A stretch of DNA of 64,000 bases from positions 1 through 64,000 of the forward strand of contig NZ_JHET01000008.1 of NCBI RefSeq assembly GCF_000685355.1. Direction: 5' to 3'. The translations under genes were made by a program, and so were the position numbers. Source of the stretch: Microbacterium sp. CH12i. Lineage in GTDB: Bacteria; Actinomycetota; Actinomycetes; Actinomycetales; Microbacteriaceae. Of the stretch, positions 10,291-18,893 are shown in pieces. Each line of letters begins with the position of its first letter. Position 1 is the stretch's first letter. The notes under the pieces were generated by a model that did no database searches, was not told where the DNA came from, and was given only the letters and a program-made list of their open reading frames with translations.

Positions 10291-11228
10291 CCGAGCAGCG
10301 CCATGCCGAAGCCTGACACGACAGCCCGCAACTCAGCGAGGTAGCGCTGTGCCTGCTCGGTGAGCGGAATAGCCGAATGGCGGATCCAGCCGATCTCGAT
10401 GCGTTCGTCAACGTCGAGCGGAATGGCGACGATCTCCGGGTCGAGGTCGTCGCTGATGATGCCCGTCGAGATCGTGTAGCCGTCGAGTCCGATCATGAGG
10501 TTGAAAATAGTAGCTCGATCGGAGACCCGGATCTCCTGCTTGCTCGACAGGGTGGAGAGGATCTCCTCGGCGAAGTAGAACGAATTGTTCGCCCCCTGGT
10601 CGAAGGTGAGCCGTGGCAGATCGGCGAGATCTGCGAGGGTGACGTGATCTCGCGAGGCGAGTGGGTTCTTCCGAGAGATGAAGATGTGCGGCTCGGCGAG
10701 GAAGAGAGGGTGAAACGCGAGGCCGGAGTCCCGGAGAAGCTTGTCGATGACGTTCCGGTTGAATTCGTTCCGGTAGAGGATGCCGAGCTCGCTGCGGAAC
10801 GTCCGGACATCCTCGATGATTTCCCAGGTGCGCGTCTCACGCAGCGAGAACTCGTACTCGGCCGCACTGCTGCCCTTCACCATTCGGACGAACGCGTCGA
10901 CGACGAACGAATAGTGCTGCGCCGAGACTCCGAGCAGGCGCCTGGACGGCGGCCGACCGAGGTAGCGCTGCTCGAGGAGCGCTACCTGCTCGGTGACCTG
11001 CCTCGCATATCCGAGGAACTCCGCGCCCTCGGCGGTGAGCGTCACTCCGCGGGCCGAACGGTGAAAGAGGGTGCGGCCGACGCGAGCTTCGAGTTCCTTC
11101 ATCGCCGTGGACATGGTCGGCTGAGTTACATAGAGCAGGTCGGCGGCAGCGCTGATCGACCCCTCCGCTGCGACCTCGATGAAGTAGGCGAGCTGTTGCA
11201 GCGTGATGCCGTTAGATCCGCGGGCCAT
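10287..11228 (-). CDS. LysR-family transcriptional regulator
   Basis: This 313-residue protein has the N-terminal winged helix (ITLQQLAYFIEVAAEGSISA, TQPTMSTAMKELE) and the two-lobe effector domain of LysR regulators. It is divergent from mesX, with a CTAT-N8-ATAG palindrome between them, the usual LysR arrangement. It is therefore the likely regulator of mesX-mesD and of itself, perhaps sensing a sulfur-amino-acid precursor. A TAGGTA half-site (11228-11233) touches its start codon, which may tie it weakly to the PadR regulon. Confidence 0.82.
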   Translation of the reverse strand: MARGSNGITLQQLAYFIEVAAEGSISAAADLLYVTQPTMSTAMKELEARVGRTLFHRSARGVTLTAEGAEFLGYARQVTEQVALLEQRYLGRPPSRRLLGVSAQHYSFVVDAFVRMVKGSSAAEYEFSLRETRTWEIIEDVRTFRSELGILYRNEFNRNVIDKLLRDSGLAFHPLFLAEPHIFISRKNPLASRDHVTLADLADLPRLTFDQGANNSFYFAEEILSTLSSKQEIRVSDRATIFNLMIGLDGYTISTGIISDDLDPEIVAIPLDVDERIEIGWIRHSAIPLTEQAQRYLAELRAVVSGFGMALLG

Positions 11229-11235
11229 AGGTAAA

Positions 11236-11255
11236 GACTATAACAGCGCATAGTC
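11236..11255. promoter_or_regulatory. LysR-type binding palindrome between the LysR gene and mesX
   Basis: GACTAT at 11236-11241 and ATAGTC at 11250-11255 form perfect arms around AACAGCGC, containing the T-N11-A core of LysR sites. It is eight bases upstream of the LysR start and about 99 bases upstream of mesX, suiting both autoregulation and activation of mesX. Confidence 0.6.
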
Positions 11256-11353
11256 GCGGCGACTTACTCGATATCTGCCCGTGCCTGCACGATAGGAATA
11301 CAGACTTCCGCGCGGCCGACCCCGGCCGATCACAGCCACCAGATGGGCCGCTC

Positions 11354-12346
11354 ATGGCGAATGAATTCACTTTCAATATCTCCACCACCCGCTTCGACGA
11401 GGACTACGCGCCCTCCGAAAATTCGCGAATCACCACGAACTTCGCCAACCTGGCCCGAGGTGAGCATCGCCGGCAGAACCTCCGCAATGCCCTGACGATG
11501 ATCGACCGTCGATTCAACGAGCTCGCGCATTGGGACAACCCCACCCAGGACCGTTACAGCGTCGAGCTCGAGATCGTCTCCGTCGAACTGGAATTCACCG
11601 CGGGAGGTGAGGACAAGGAGTTTCCGTTGCTCGAAGTCCTCGACATCCAGATCGTCGACCGGCTTACCGGCAAACGTCATCACGGGATCGTGGGGAACAA
11701 CTTCTCGTCCTACGTCCGCGATTTCGATTTCAGCGTGCTGCTGCCAGCGGTCACCGCGGCTGCCGGCACCTTCACGGTCCCCGATGACTTCGGCGTCCTG
11801 CACGGCAAGCTGTTCCAGCACTTCCTCGGCTCCGCCGCGTACCAGGAGCGATTCTCGACGTCGCCCGTCATCTGCATCAGCGTCTCGACGAGCAAGGAGT
11901 ACCAGCGCACCGCGAAACACCACCCGATCCTCGGTGTCGAATATCAGCAGGACGACTACTCCCTCACCGATGAGTACTTCGCGAAGATGGGGCTGAAGGT
12001 CCGGTACTTCATGCCCCCCGGCAGCGTGGCGCCGCTCGCCTTCTACTTCAATGGCGATCTGCTCGGCGACTACTCGAACCTGCAGCTGATCGGCACCATC
12101 AGCACGATGGAGACGTTCCAGAAGATCTATCGCCCGGAGATCTACAACGCGAACTCGGCTGCTGCGAGCACCTACCGACCGACCCTTGATCAGCAGAACT
12201 ATTCGGGGACGCAGATCGCGTACGACCGTGTCGAGCGCAATCAGCTCGCGCTCGCGCAGGGAAAGCACACGGAGGAGCACTTCGTGAAGCCGCATAAGGA
12301 CGTGCTGGAACGCTGGGCCGCCAACTACCTCACCCCGGTCGCGTGA
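11354..12346 (+). CDS. mesX: MesX, DUF1852 partner of methionine synthase MesD
   Basis: This 330-residue protein matches the DUF1852 family: FTFNISTTRFDEDYAPSENS at the N-terminus, then blocks around LTGKRHHGIVGNNFSSYVRD. DUF1852 proteins (MesX) are known to be needed together with MesD for folate-independent methionine synthesis in Acinetobacter, in an oxygen-dependent manner. The stop overlaps the next start (GTGA), the tight pairing expected. No signal peptide or membrane segment is seen, so it is cytoplasmic. The chemical role of MesX is not established. Confidence 0.85.
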   Translation: MANEFTFNISTTRFDEDYAPSENSRITTNFANLARGEHRRQNLRNALTMIDRRFNELAHWDNPTQDRYSVELEIVSVELEFTAGGEDKEFPLLEVLDIQIVDRLTGKRHHGIVGNNFSSYVRDFDFSVLLPAVTAAAGTFTVPDDFGVLHGKLFQHFLGSAAYQERFSTSPVICISVSTSKEYQRTAKHHPILGVEYQQDDYSLTDEYFAKMGLKVRYFMPPGSVAPLAFYFNGDLLGDYSNLQLIGTISTMETFQKIYRPEIYNANSAAASTYRPTLDQQNYSGTQIAYDRVERNQLALAQGKHTEEHFVKPHKDVLERWAANYLTPVA

Positions 12347-13389
12347 CGGGCATGACAACTCTTCTCCCCACCTCGATCGTCGGCAGCCTGCCGAAGCCTT
12401 CGTGGCTCGCGCAGCCGGAGACCCTCTGGTCTCCCTGGAAGTTGCAGGGCGATGCTCTCATCGAGGGCAAGCAGGATGCGCTGCGCATCGCAGTTCAGGA
12501 GCAGCGCCGGCTCGGCATCGACATCATCAGTGACGGGGAACAGACCCGCCAACACTTCGTCACGACGTTCATCGAGCACCTCAACGGCGTCGACTTCGAT
12601 CAGCGTGAGACGGTTCGAATCCGCGATCGATACGACGCGAGCGTGCCGACCGTCGTCGGTGCGGTGAGCCGTGAGAAGCCCGTGTTCATCGACGACGCGA
12701 AGTACCTCCGTCAGCAGACCGACCAGCCGATCAAGTGGGCGCTTCCCGGCCCGATGACGATGATCGACACTCTCGCCGACCGTCACTACAAGAGCCGCGA
12801 GAAGTTGGCATGGGAGTTCGCGACGATCCTCAACCAGGAGGCAAGGGAACTCGAGGCTGCGGGGGTCGACATCATCCAGTTCGACGAGCCCGCATTCAAC
12901 GTCTTCTTCGACGAGATGCAGGACTGGGGAGTGGCGACGCTGGAACGGGCAGCAGAAGGACTGCGCGCCGAAACCGTCGTCCACATCTGCTACGGATACG
13001 GCATCAAGGCGAACACCGATTGGAAAGCGACCCTCGGTTCCGAGTGGCGCCAGTACGAGGAGTCCTTCCCTCTCCTGCAGCAATCCGCCATCGACGTCAT
13101 CTCGCTGGAGTGCCAGCACTCTCACGTGCCGATGGATCTCCTCGAACTCATTCGCGGCAAGAAGGTCATGCTCGGGGCGATCGACGTGGCGAGCGCGACA
13201 GTGGAGACCCCGGAGCAGGTCGCCGAGACTCTCCGGAGCGCGCTCGCGTTCGTCGATGCTGACAAGCTCATCCCGAGCACGAACTGCGGAATGGCGCCGT
13301 TGTCTCGGGACGTTGCACGCGGGAAGCTGAGCGCGCTCAGTGCGGGCAGGGACATCATTCGTGCGGAGATCGCTGCGACGAAGCCCTGA
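12343..13389 (+). CDS. mesD: MesD, core-type (folate-independent) methionine synthase
   Basis: This 348-residue protein is only the C-terminal catalytic barrel of MetE, without the folate-binding N-terminal half. The zinc ligands are present: His and Cys in VVHICYGYG, Glu in SLECQHSHV, Cys in TNCGMAPLSR. The GTG at 12343 overlaps the mesX stop; an ATG at 12352 is an alternative. The adjacent DUF1852 gene marks it as MesD, for which the methyl donor is not 5-methyl-tetrahydrofolate and remains unknown. Having it beside genes that oxidise methyl-folate would let the cell make methionine even if that pool is diverted. Confidence 0.87.
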   Translation: MTGMTTLLPTSIVGSLPKPSWLAQPETLWSPWKLQGDALIEGKQDALRIAVQEQRRLGIDIISDGEQTRQHFVTTFIEHLNGVDFDQRETVRIRDRYDASVPTVVGAVSREKPVFIDDAKYLRQQTDQPIKWALPGPMTMIDTLADRHYKSREKLAWEFATILNQEARELEAAGVDIIQFDEPAFNVFFDEMQDWGVATLERAAEGLRAETVVHICYGYGIKANTDWKATLGSEWRQYEESFPLLQQSAIDVISLECQHSHVPMDLLELIRGKKVMLGAIDVASATVETPEQVAETLRSALAFVDADKLIPSTNCGMAPLSRDVARGKLSALSAGRDIIRAEIAATKP

Positions 13390-13496
13390 CCGTCGGTTAC
13401 CGCGCTCAGGGATGAGCCGGCCGCTCAACGAGCACGATTCAGTGGTCCCGGTTCGTACTGTGGTCTCAGCCATCCATTCCGGGATCTTTGTGAGCG

Positions 13497-13702
13497 TCAG
13501 GCAGGAAGATGGTCGCGATAATCAGTACTTCCCGATTTCGCCGCTGGAAGGCGATCATGGAGATGATGGATTACCTCTGCACCGAGGAAGGGCATATGCG
13601 AGGCGAGTTCGGTGAGGAGAACGAAGCCGACTACGGCGGCGGCAGCAGATCCAATCGTAACCGAAGCCGATCCGTCCTGAAACAGGTATCCGACCAGGGA
13701 AA
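13497..13702 (-). pseudogene. Membrane-protein C-terminal remnant
   Basis: The frame from 13702 to the stop at 13497 encodes GYLFQDGSASVTIGSAAAAV followed by a hydrophobic stretch and a charged tail ending RDHLPA. It reads like the last transmembrane helix and cytoplasmic tail of a transporter. No start or upstream part exists; the sequence upstream is the tRNA-like repeat. Family not recognised. Confidence 0.4.
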
Positions 13703-13755
13703 AATGGCGGAGACGAGGGGATTTGAACCCCTGGATCCCTTGCGAGGTCTCCGCC
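13692..13755 (-). repeat. tRNA 3'-end remnant with poly-T flank; left attachment-site-like repeat
   Basis: On the minus strand AGGGGTTCAAATCCCCT forms a complete T-arm, followed by GTCTCCGCCA (acceptor strand, discriminator and CCA) and TTTTTC. It resembles the end of a serine-type tRNA, but no D-arm or proper anticodon arm is present upstream. The 13692-13731 part is repeated imperfectly (about 33 of 40 positions) at 39204-39242 in the same orientation. Such pairs are typical of integrase attachment sites in tRNA genes. Confidence 0.6.
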
Positions 13756-14059
13756 TTGGCAGGGTGGTGTGCCGGCAATTCCAGCCCCCGGGTGATGGCC
13801 TTATCGTGGCCGGGAAAGCGCTCGTTGCTGGCAGTGGCGCGGGGCTACGTCGTCGGTGACCGGAACTCGTCACACTGGAGGCGCTCGATGACTCGTCAGA
13901 ATCGTCGTTCTCGGGGCACTCCGGACACTTCTCGGATACTCGGCTGTCGCGATGGATCTCCTCAGCTCAGCAAAACACGCCTCCGCCTAGGACACAGATG
14001 GAGGATCCGACCTGGGAGTTCAGTACCGCGTCGAACGCGCAGTGCCGCGCAGAGAGTGA

Positions 14060-14412
14060 GGCGAAGAACGCGATCACTCGTCGAGCGAATATGGCACAGT
14101 TCTCGCCCTTCCCGTCGTTGTCTATCTCGCTGCGAGGTACGGTGAACCCCCGCGGTTGGCGCGCGATGAGCAGACGCTCTCGGAGGGCATACTGCTCGGC
14201 GAGGATCCGGGAACGATCTCAGAGCTGAGTCCCGTCGTGATCGCCGCGGCTGCGCCTTTTCGCGATGACCGCGGAGGATTCATCCTGCGCAACTCGTTCC
14301 GGTGGACGCTCGCGCGAGCCTCGTGAGAGCTATCCCGTCATCCCGCCTGAGAGACCCCGTCGATGATCCGGTCGTCGCAATCGCGGCGCTCATGTCACTC
14401 GCCCGCCGATGA
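14060..14412 (+). other. Two overlapping short coding-like frames without recognisable family
   Basis: A frame without ATG is open from 14060 to the stop at 14324-14326 and contains VLALPVVVYLAARYGEPPRL and LRNSFRWTLARAS, with G/C-rich third positions. A second frame begins with a GTG overlapping that stop and ends at 14412. They look like the tail of one or two genes whose starts were lost. The rest of 13756-14454 shows nothing clear apart from an imperfect inverted repeat at 14365-14377 and 14407-14419. Confidence 0.3.
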
Positions 14413-14454
14413 CCGGATCGCGCACCGCTGAAGAGACGTGACTGCGCGAGAATG

Positions 14455-15450
14455 TCAGAAGACCCGGATCGGCACCTCAGCCGGCGCCGCGAGAAGGTCC
14501 TCGATCTCTTCGTCCAGCCTGACGAGTGTCAGCGATGCGCCCGCCATGTCGAGTGACGTGCAGTACTCGCCGATGTAGTTGCGTCCGACGGTGATCCCCT
14601 GCGCCGCGAGGCGCTTGTGGGCGATTCCGTACAACAAGTAGAGCTCACTGATCGGCGTGCCCCCGAGACCGTTCACCATCAGCGCGACACGATCACCTGA
14701 CGAGAACGGAAGGTCAGTGACGAGAGCATCGAGCAGAGTGTCGACCAGTTCGCTCGCGGGCGCGATCTTCGCTCGCTCACGCCCCGGCTCCCCGTGGATG
14801 CCGACGCCGAGTTCGATCTCGTCCCCGGCGAGGTCGAACAGCGGCGACCCCTTCGACGGCGGAGTGCACGCGGTGAGCGCCACCCCCATCGACCGGGTGA
14901 CGGCGTTCACCTTCTCACCGATGCGGACCAGTTCTTCGAGGTCAGCACCGGCCTCCGCCGCCGCGCCGACAGCCTTCATCACGAAGAAATTGCCCGCGAC
15001 ACCGCGCCGACCGACGGTGTAAAGAGAATCCTGCACGGAGACGTCGTCATCTACGAACAAGGTCCGCACGTTGATGCCGTCCGCGACCGAGAGCTCCTCG
15101 GCCATCTCGAACGCCATCCGATCCCCGGTGTAGTTGTTCACCAATAGCAGCACGCCGCGCGGAGATGCCAGGCGCTTGACGGTCTCGTACACGTAATCGA
15201 CGGGAGGTGCGGCGAACACGTCACCGGGGCAGGCAGCCGACAACATCCCCTTGCCGACGTTCATCACGTGGGCCGGCTCATGACCGGATCCCGAACCCTG
15301 AACGATGCTGACCCGATCGACGCTGGGCGAGTCCGCACGCTGGATGAGATTGTACTCAGGCACGTACACGAGCGTGTCGGGGTTGGCGAGCGCGAGTCCC
15401 TCGAGCATCTGCGGCACGAACTGCTTGGGGTCATCGAGGAACTTCTTCAT
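14455..15450 (-). CDS. dhaK: Dihydroxyacetone kinase subunit DhaK
   Basis: This 331-residue protein has the DhaK fold: the GSGSGHEPAH motif in the first domain and the substrate-binding histidine in GIHGEPGRER (about residue 220), which holds the ketose as a hemiaminal. With DhaL it phosphorylates dihydroxyacetone or related short ketoses such as erythrulose. dhaL lies just upstream, with a gap of 25 bases. No phosphotransferase-type DhaM is in the cluster, so it could use ATP or an unlinked DhaM. Its operon begins with a LigD-like dehydrogenase and an aldolase, suggesting a three- or four-carbon side-chain fragment as substrate. Confidence 0.9.
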   Translation of the reverse strand: MKKFLDDPKQFVPQMLEGLALANPDTLVYVPEYNLIQRADSPSVDRVSIVQGSGSGHEPAHVMNVGKGMLSAACPGDVFAAPPVDYVYETVKRLASPRGVLLLVNNYTGDRMAFEMAEELSVADGINVRTLFVDDDVSVQDSLYTVGRRGVAGNFFVMKAVGAAAEAGADLEELVRIGEKVNAVTRSMGVALTACTPPSKGSPLFDLAGDEIELGVGIHGEPGRERAKIAPASELVDTLLDALVTDLPFSSGDRVALMVNGLGGTPISELYLLYGIAHKRLAAQGITVGRNYIGEYCTSLDMAGASLTLVRLDEEIEDLLAAPAEVPIRVF

Positions 15451-15475
15451 CGGGTTCCGTTCTGTTCAGGGGTGG

Positions 15476-16129
15476 TCATTCGGATACTGCCGGGCTCTTC
15501 GGCCATTCGAGCGCAAGCCGCTCGGCGATGACCGCGAGCGCGATCGCTCCGGCATCGGGGGAACCGATACTGCGGGCCCCGCTATAGCTCGCGCGACCGC
15601 GCATCGCCTGGAGGCTGCTCGTGGCCTCGGCCGCGGAGCGCGTCGCGACAGCGATCCGGTCGATGATCTCCGAGCTCCTGCCGCCGTCTGCGGCCGCACG
15701 CTCGAGCTCATCGATCGCCGGGACAAGGGCGTCGAGCAAGGTCTTGTCCCCGAGTTCGGCTTTGCCCCGAGCCTGGATCCCGGCCACGGATGCACGGAGC
15801 ATCTCGACGGCATCCTGCGCCGTCAGCGCGTCGCGTCCCTTCGCGACCATCGCGGCACGCAGGAACGCCGTCCCCCAGATCGGGCCCGAGGTGCCGCCGA
15901 TCCGGCTGGAGATCGTCATCGCCACGCCTTGCAGAAACGAACCCGGATCGTCGGTCGGGTATGCATCGATGTCTTCGAGAACCTTCTCGAATCCGCGTGC
16001 CAGGGAGAAACCGAAGTCTCCGTCGCCGACGACGGCATCGAGGTCACCGAATTCCTGTTCGTTGTCGACCGCCGTGCGGGCGATCGATTCGACGATGAAT
16101 CGGACGGACTGGGCAGCGACGGCGGTCAT
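15476..16129 (-). CDS. dhaL: Dihydroxyacetone kinase subunit DhaL
   Basis: This 217-residue helical nucleotide-binding subunit has the metal-ATP aspartates in DAVVGDGDFG and the GGTSGPIWG loop typical of DhaL (about 210 residues). It delivers phosphate to the substrate held by DhaK. Its start overlaps the HAD gene stop by ATGA, so it is coupled to it. Confidence 0.9.
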   Translation of the reverse strand: MTAVAAQSVRFIVESIARTAVDNEQEFGDLDAVVGDGDFGFSLARGFEKVLEDIDAYPTDDPGSFLQGVAMTISSRIGGTSGPIWGTAFLRAAMVAKGRDALTAQDAVEMLRASVAGIQARGKAELGDKTLLDALVPAIDELERAAADGGRSSEIIDRIAVATRSAAEATSSLQAMRGRASYSGARSIGSPDAGAIALAVIAERLALEWPKSPAVSE

Positions 16130-16943
16130 GGCTTCTCCTCGGGAACGGCCGCCCCAGTGGGTACGGCATGCAGAATGCGGATGATGTCGTCGAGCGTGAC
16201 CTCGGCGGGGGGTCGCAAGTCGAACGGATCCGCCAGCACCACCGCGGCCGTGTCGCGCGACACATCACCGAGGCTCGAGAGCACGAGGGCTGCACCGGTG
16301 AAGTCCTCTTCAGCGGTGTATCCGCTCACGGTCACGACTGTCCGCAGTCCCGCCGATCGTGCTGCTCGCAGCCCGATCCCGCTGTCCTCGATCACGACTG
16401 CATCATCAGCAGCCACTCCGAGCGCGGCGAGGGCGTGCAGATAGATGTCCGGTGCCGGCTTCTTGGCGACGACGACGTCGCCCGCGAACACCTCGAACCG
16501 GCTCGCGAGCTCATCTCCGACGGCGCGACGCAGCACGGCGCGCACCGACGGCTCCGCGGAGGTGGAAGCCACCGCAAGCTGCCAACCGGCGGCATCCGCC
16601 TGCGCCGCCAGCCGTGCGATGCCAGGGCGAGGGGCGATGACACCCCCCTCGATGAGATCGGTGTAGACGGCAGTTTTTCGCCGGTGCAGCCGCGCGACGA
16701 GTTCGGTGACAGCCTCGTCGTCCTGAGGCATGTCGGGGTGGGCTGCGACGAAAGCGGGAGTGAACTCCGAGCGCATGCGCTCCTTGCCCCCACCGATCTT
16801 CACCTTCTCTCCGTACTCGACGGGCCCCCACTGCAACGGCACGTCCAAGTCGACGAACGCCTGATTGACGCGGGCAGATGACCGTCGCGTTCGGTGTCGG
16901 CGAGCACACCGTCGCAGTCGAAGATCAGTGCTGTCACGGTCAC
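16126..16943 (-). pseudogene. HAD-superfamily phosphatase/phosphoglucomutase-like, one-base frameshift
   Basis: The GTG at 16943 overlaps the aldolase stop and starts TALIFDCDGVLADTE, which supplies HAD motif I with its nucleophilic Asp. The frame is lost at about 16872-16876, where GCGTCAAT should be GCGTTCAAT (one T missing). It resumes with QAFVDLDVPLQWG and continues through motif II (VASTS), the motif III lysine (VVAKKPAPDIY) and motif IV (VIEDSGIG). The cap domain is of the beta-phosphoglucomutase subclass. It would act on a small sugar or triose phosphate made by DhaKL or the aldolase. If the deletion is a sequencing error the protein is complete at about 272 residues. Confidence 0.8.
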
Positions 16944-17800
16944 CACGCCTTACCGGCGCTGCCGAAAGTCTCGGCGTATCCGATGGTCATGTCGATGACG
17001 TCTCCGCGTACTGAGCGGAAAAGCGAGGGTGGATCCCACTTTCCGGCCTCCCGCGCTTCTTCGAGAAAGGCGAGCGTCGAGCCCATGTAGAGCTCCTTCA
17101 GCGCCGTCGAGATGTTCACCTTCGCGCACCCTCGTGCGATGAGATCGCGGAACTGATCGTCGCTGAGTCCGCTGCCGCCGTGCAGTGCGATCGGCACGGG
17201 ATGCCGCACCACGATGTCGCTGATGCGCTGCGCATCCAGCACAGGAGCCGTCTTGTACGAACCGTGCGCGTTGCCGATCGCGGGAGCGAAGACATCTACG
17301 CCGGTCGCTTCGAGAAACCTCAGCTGCACGTCGAGCGTCTGCCGCGCGGATTCCTCGTCGGAGCCGTGGCCGTCCTCGACGCCGGTGATCGATTCGATCT
17401 CGCCTTCGACGTGCGCTCCGTAGCGTCGCGCCTCAGCGACGACCTCCACGGTCTGACGCTGATTCTCTTCGACAGGCAGCTCACTGGCATCGAAGAGGAC
17501 CGAGTTCCAACCGTTCTCGAGGCACGCCGTGACGACGGCTCGGTCGGGGCAATGGTCAAGGTGCAGTGCGACCGGCACAGGGATGTCACGGGTCTCGGCC
17601 CGCCAGAGCGCCCCCAAGACCTCCACGCCGATCGACTTCACGGTCTTGACGGATGTCTGCACGATCACGGGCGACTGTGCGGCGACGGCTCCGGCGAGCA
17701 CGGCCTCAAGTGTGAGGTCGTTGAAGACGTTGATCGCGGGGACGCCGTAGCGACCGGCGAATGACCGGTCGACGATCTCCTTCAAAGACACAACGGGCAC
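16940..17800 (-). CDS. Class II fructose-bisphosphate aldolase family protein (GatY/KbaY-like)
   Basis: The class II barrel is readable: zinc histidines in ALHLDHC, GNAHGSYK and IALHGGSG, and the HVEGEIE region. GTG at 17800 (VPVVSLKEIV) or 17791 are possible starts; the longer open frame upstream overlaps the previous gene and lacks family similarity. Length is about 286 residues. Such enzymes join or split dihydroxyacetone phosphate and an aldehyde. Between a LigD-like dehydrogenase and DhaKL it could condense DhaKL product with an aldehyde, or cleave a phosphorylated side-chain product. The real substrate is unknown. Confidence 0.82.
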   Translation of the reverse strand: MPVVSLKEIVDRSFAGRYGVPAINVFNDLTLEAVLAGAVAAQSPVIVQTSVKTVKSIGVEVLGALWRAETRDIPVPVALHLDHCPDRAVVTACLENGWNSVLFDASELPVEENQRQTVEVVAEARRYGAHVEGEIESITGVEDGHGSDEESARQTLDVQLRFLEATGVDVFAPAIGNAHGSYKTAPVLDAQRISDIVVRHPVPIALHGGSGLSDDQFRDLIARGCAKVNISTALKELYMGSTLAFLEEAREAGKWDPPSLFRSVRGDVIDMTIGYAETFGSAGKAW

Positions 17801-17849
17801 GAAGTTCTCGCTCTCTGGTCGGACCGGCACGGCCGGAAGTCGATGGTTC

Positions 17850-18761
17850 TCAGTCGCGGCGCGCGAGGCGCCTGTAGTCGCGGCGGTACTCGTCGAAAGC
17901 TGCGGCACGCTCGGCAGCGGAGCCCGGATCGGTCTCCGCGTCGTCGTACGCGGCGATGATGCCGGCGAAGTGCGCGCGCAGACCGTCGCGCGTCTCGGTG
18001 AACGGCAGCACCCAGAACCGATCCGCCTCGATCGCATCGCGCACGTGCTCCGCGAGCCTGATCGGGTCCATGCCGCCCGCGTAGAGTCGGGCTTGCAGCG
18101 CGATGAAGTCCGGGTCGTCACTGAAGCTTGACCCTTCTGCGAGTGTCCCCGGGCGCGTCTGCAGCGCGTTCGCGATGTTGGAGCGGATGCTCGCCGGGCA
18201 CAGCAGCGACACGCCGATCCCATGTTCCGGCAACGCGATCGCGTAGCTCTCCATGAGATTGATCACCGCAGCCTTGCCGGCCGCGTAGACCGCGGCCGAT
18301 GGCGAACCGGTGAAGCCCGCCATGGATGACACCGTCACGATGTGACCGCCTCGGCCCGCTTCGATCATCCGGGGCACGAACGTCAGCATGCCGTTGACGA
18401 CACCACCGAAGTTCACACCGAGCACCCAATCGAAGTCGGCATGGGTGGCGGCGACGAGCGGCCCGAAGCCGTTGACCCCGGCCGTGTTGAAGAGCAGCGT
18501 CACCGGGTCGCCGAAATGGGCCTCCACGGCATCGGCGGCGGCGGCGTAGGCCGTTCGGTCGGTGATGTCCAGTCGAACGCCGAGAGTGTCGATGCCCTCC
18601 GCCTGGAGCAGCGTCACGGCCTCATCCAGAGCATCCTGGCGGACGTCTGCGATCGCGATCCGTGCGCCTGCACGACCGAAGACCTGGGCTTGTCCAAGCC
18701 CGGCACCCGAAGCGCCCCCAGTGATGAAGGCCACCCGGCCCTCGAAATCCTTCACGCGCAC
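17850..18761 (-). CDS. SDR oxidoreductase, LigD-like C-alpha dehydrogenase
   Basis: This 303-residue SDR has TGGASGAG for the cofactor, catalytic Ser in VTVSSMAG and Tyr/Lys in YAAGK. Its N-terminus (KDFEGRVAFITGGASGAGLG) and the blocks FNTAGVNGFGPL and NGMLTFVPRMI strongly resemble what is remembered of Sphingobium LigD, including the total length. LigD oxidises the C-alpha alcohol of guaiacylglycerol-beta-guaiacyl ether, a lignin dimer, with NAD. GTG at 18761 or 18755 may start it; the second has GGGAG at better distance. It is the first structural gene of the dhaKL operon. No glutathione-dependent LigE/F partner is nearby, as expected for an actinobacterium. Confidence 0.8.
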   Translation of the reverse strand: MRVKDFEGRVAFITGGASGAGLGQAQVFGRAGARIAIADVRQDALDEAVTLLQAEGIDTLGVRLDITDRTAYAAAADAVEAHFGDPVTLLFNTAGVNGFGPLVAATHADFDWVLGVNFGGVVNGMLTFVPRMIEAGRGGHIVTVSSMAGFTGSPSAAVYAAGKAAVINLMESYAIALPEHGIGVSLLCPASIRSNIANALQTRPGTLAEGSSFSDDPDFIALQARLYAGGMDPIRLAEHVRDAIEADRFWVLPFTETRDGLRAHFAGIIAAYDDAETDPGSAAERAAAFDEYRRDYRRLARRD

Positions 18762-18780
18762 GCTCCCGGCCGTTGGTTGC

Positions 18781-18800
18781 GTCCGGCACCTGCGCCGGAC
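18781..18800. terminator. Short hairpin between the IclR gene and the LigD-like gene
   Basis: GTCCGGC at 18781-18787 and GCCGGAC at 18794-18800 form a 7-bp stem with a six-base loop. It follows the IclR gene in its direction of transcription and lacks a T-run, so it may separate regulator and operon messages only weakly. Confidence 0.35.
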
Positions 18801-18893
18801 TCCGAGTTCAGTATCCGGGCCCTGGAGCGGGATGCCCAGCGGGCGTCTCAGGGTGACACCTTCCGCACGCGAAAGACTCTGACGGTTGAGCGG

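Noticed and set aside
11330..13473. Two long minus-strand frames opposite mesX and mesD
   Set aside because: mesX and mesD show family motifs, zinc ligands and a GTGA overlap; the antisense frames show none.
13704..13790. A complete tRNA gene on the minus strand
   Set aside because: The T-arm, acceptor strand and CCA are good, but the upstream part cannot form a normal D-arm and acceptor 5' strand at the right distance. It is kept as a tRNA-end remnant.
16126..16848. HAD protein with an unusual loss of motif I as a true variant
   Set aside because: The missing DxD motif is present just upstream in another frame, so a one-base deletion explains it better than a nonclassical enzyme.
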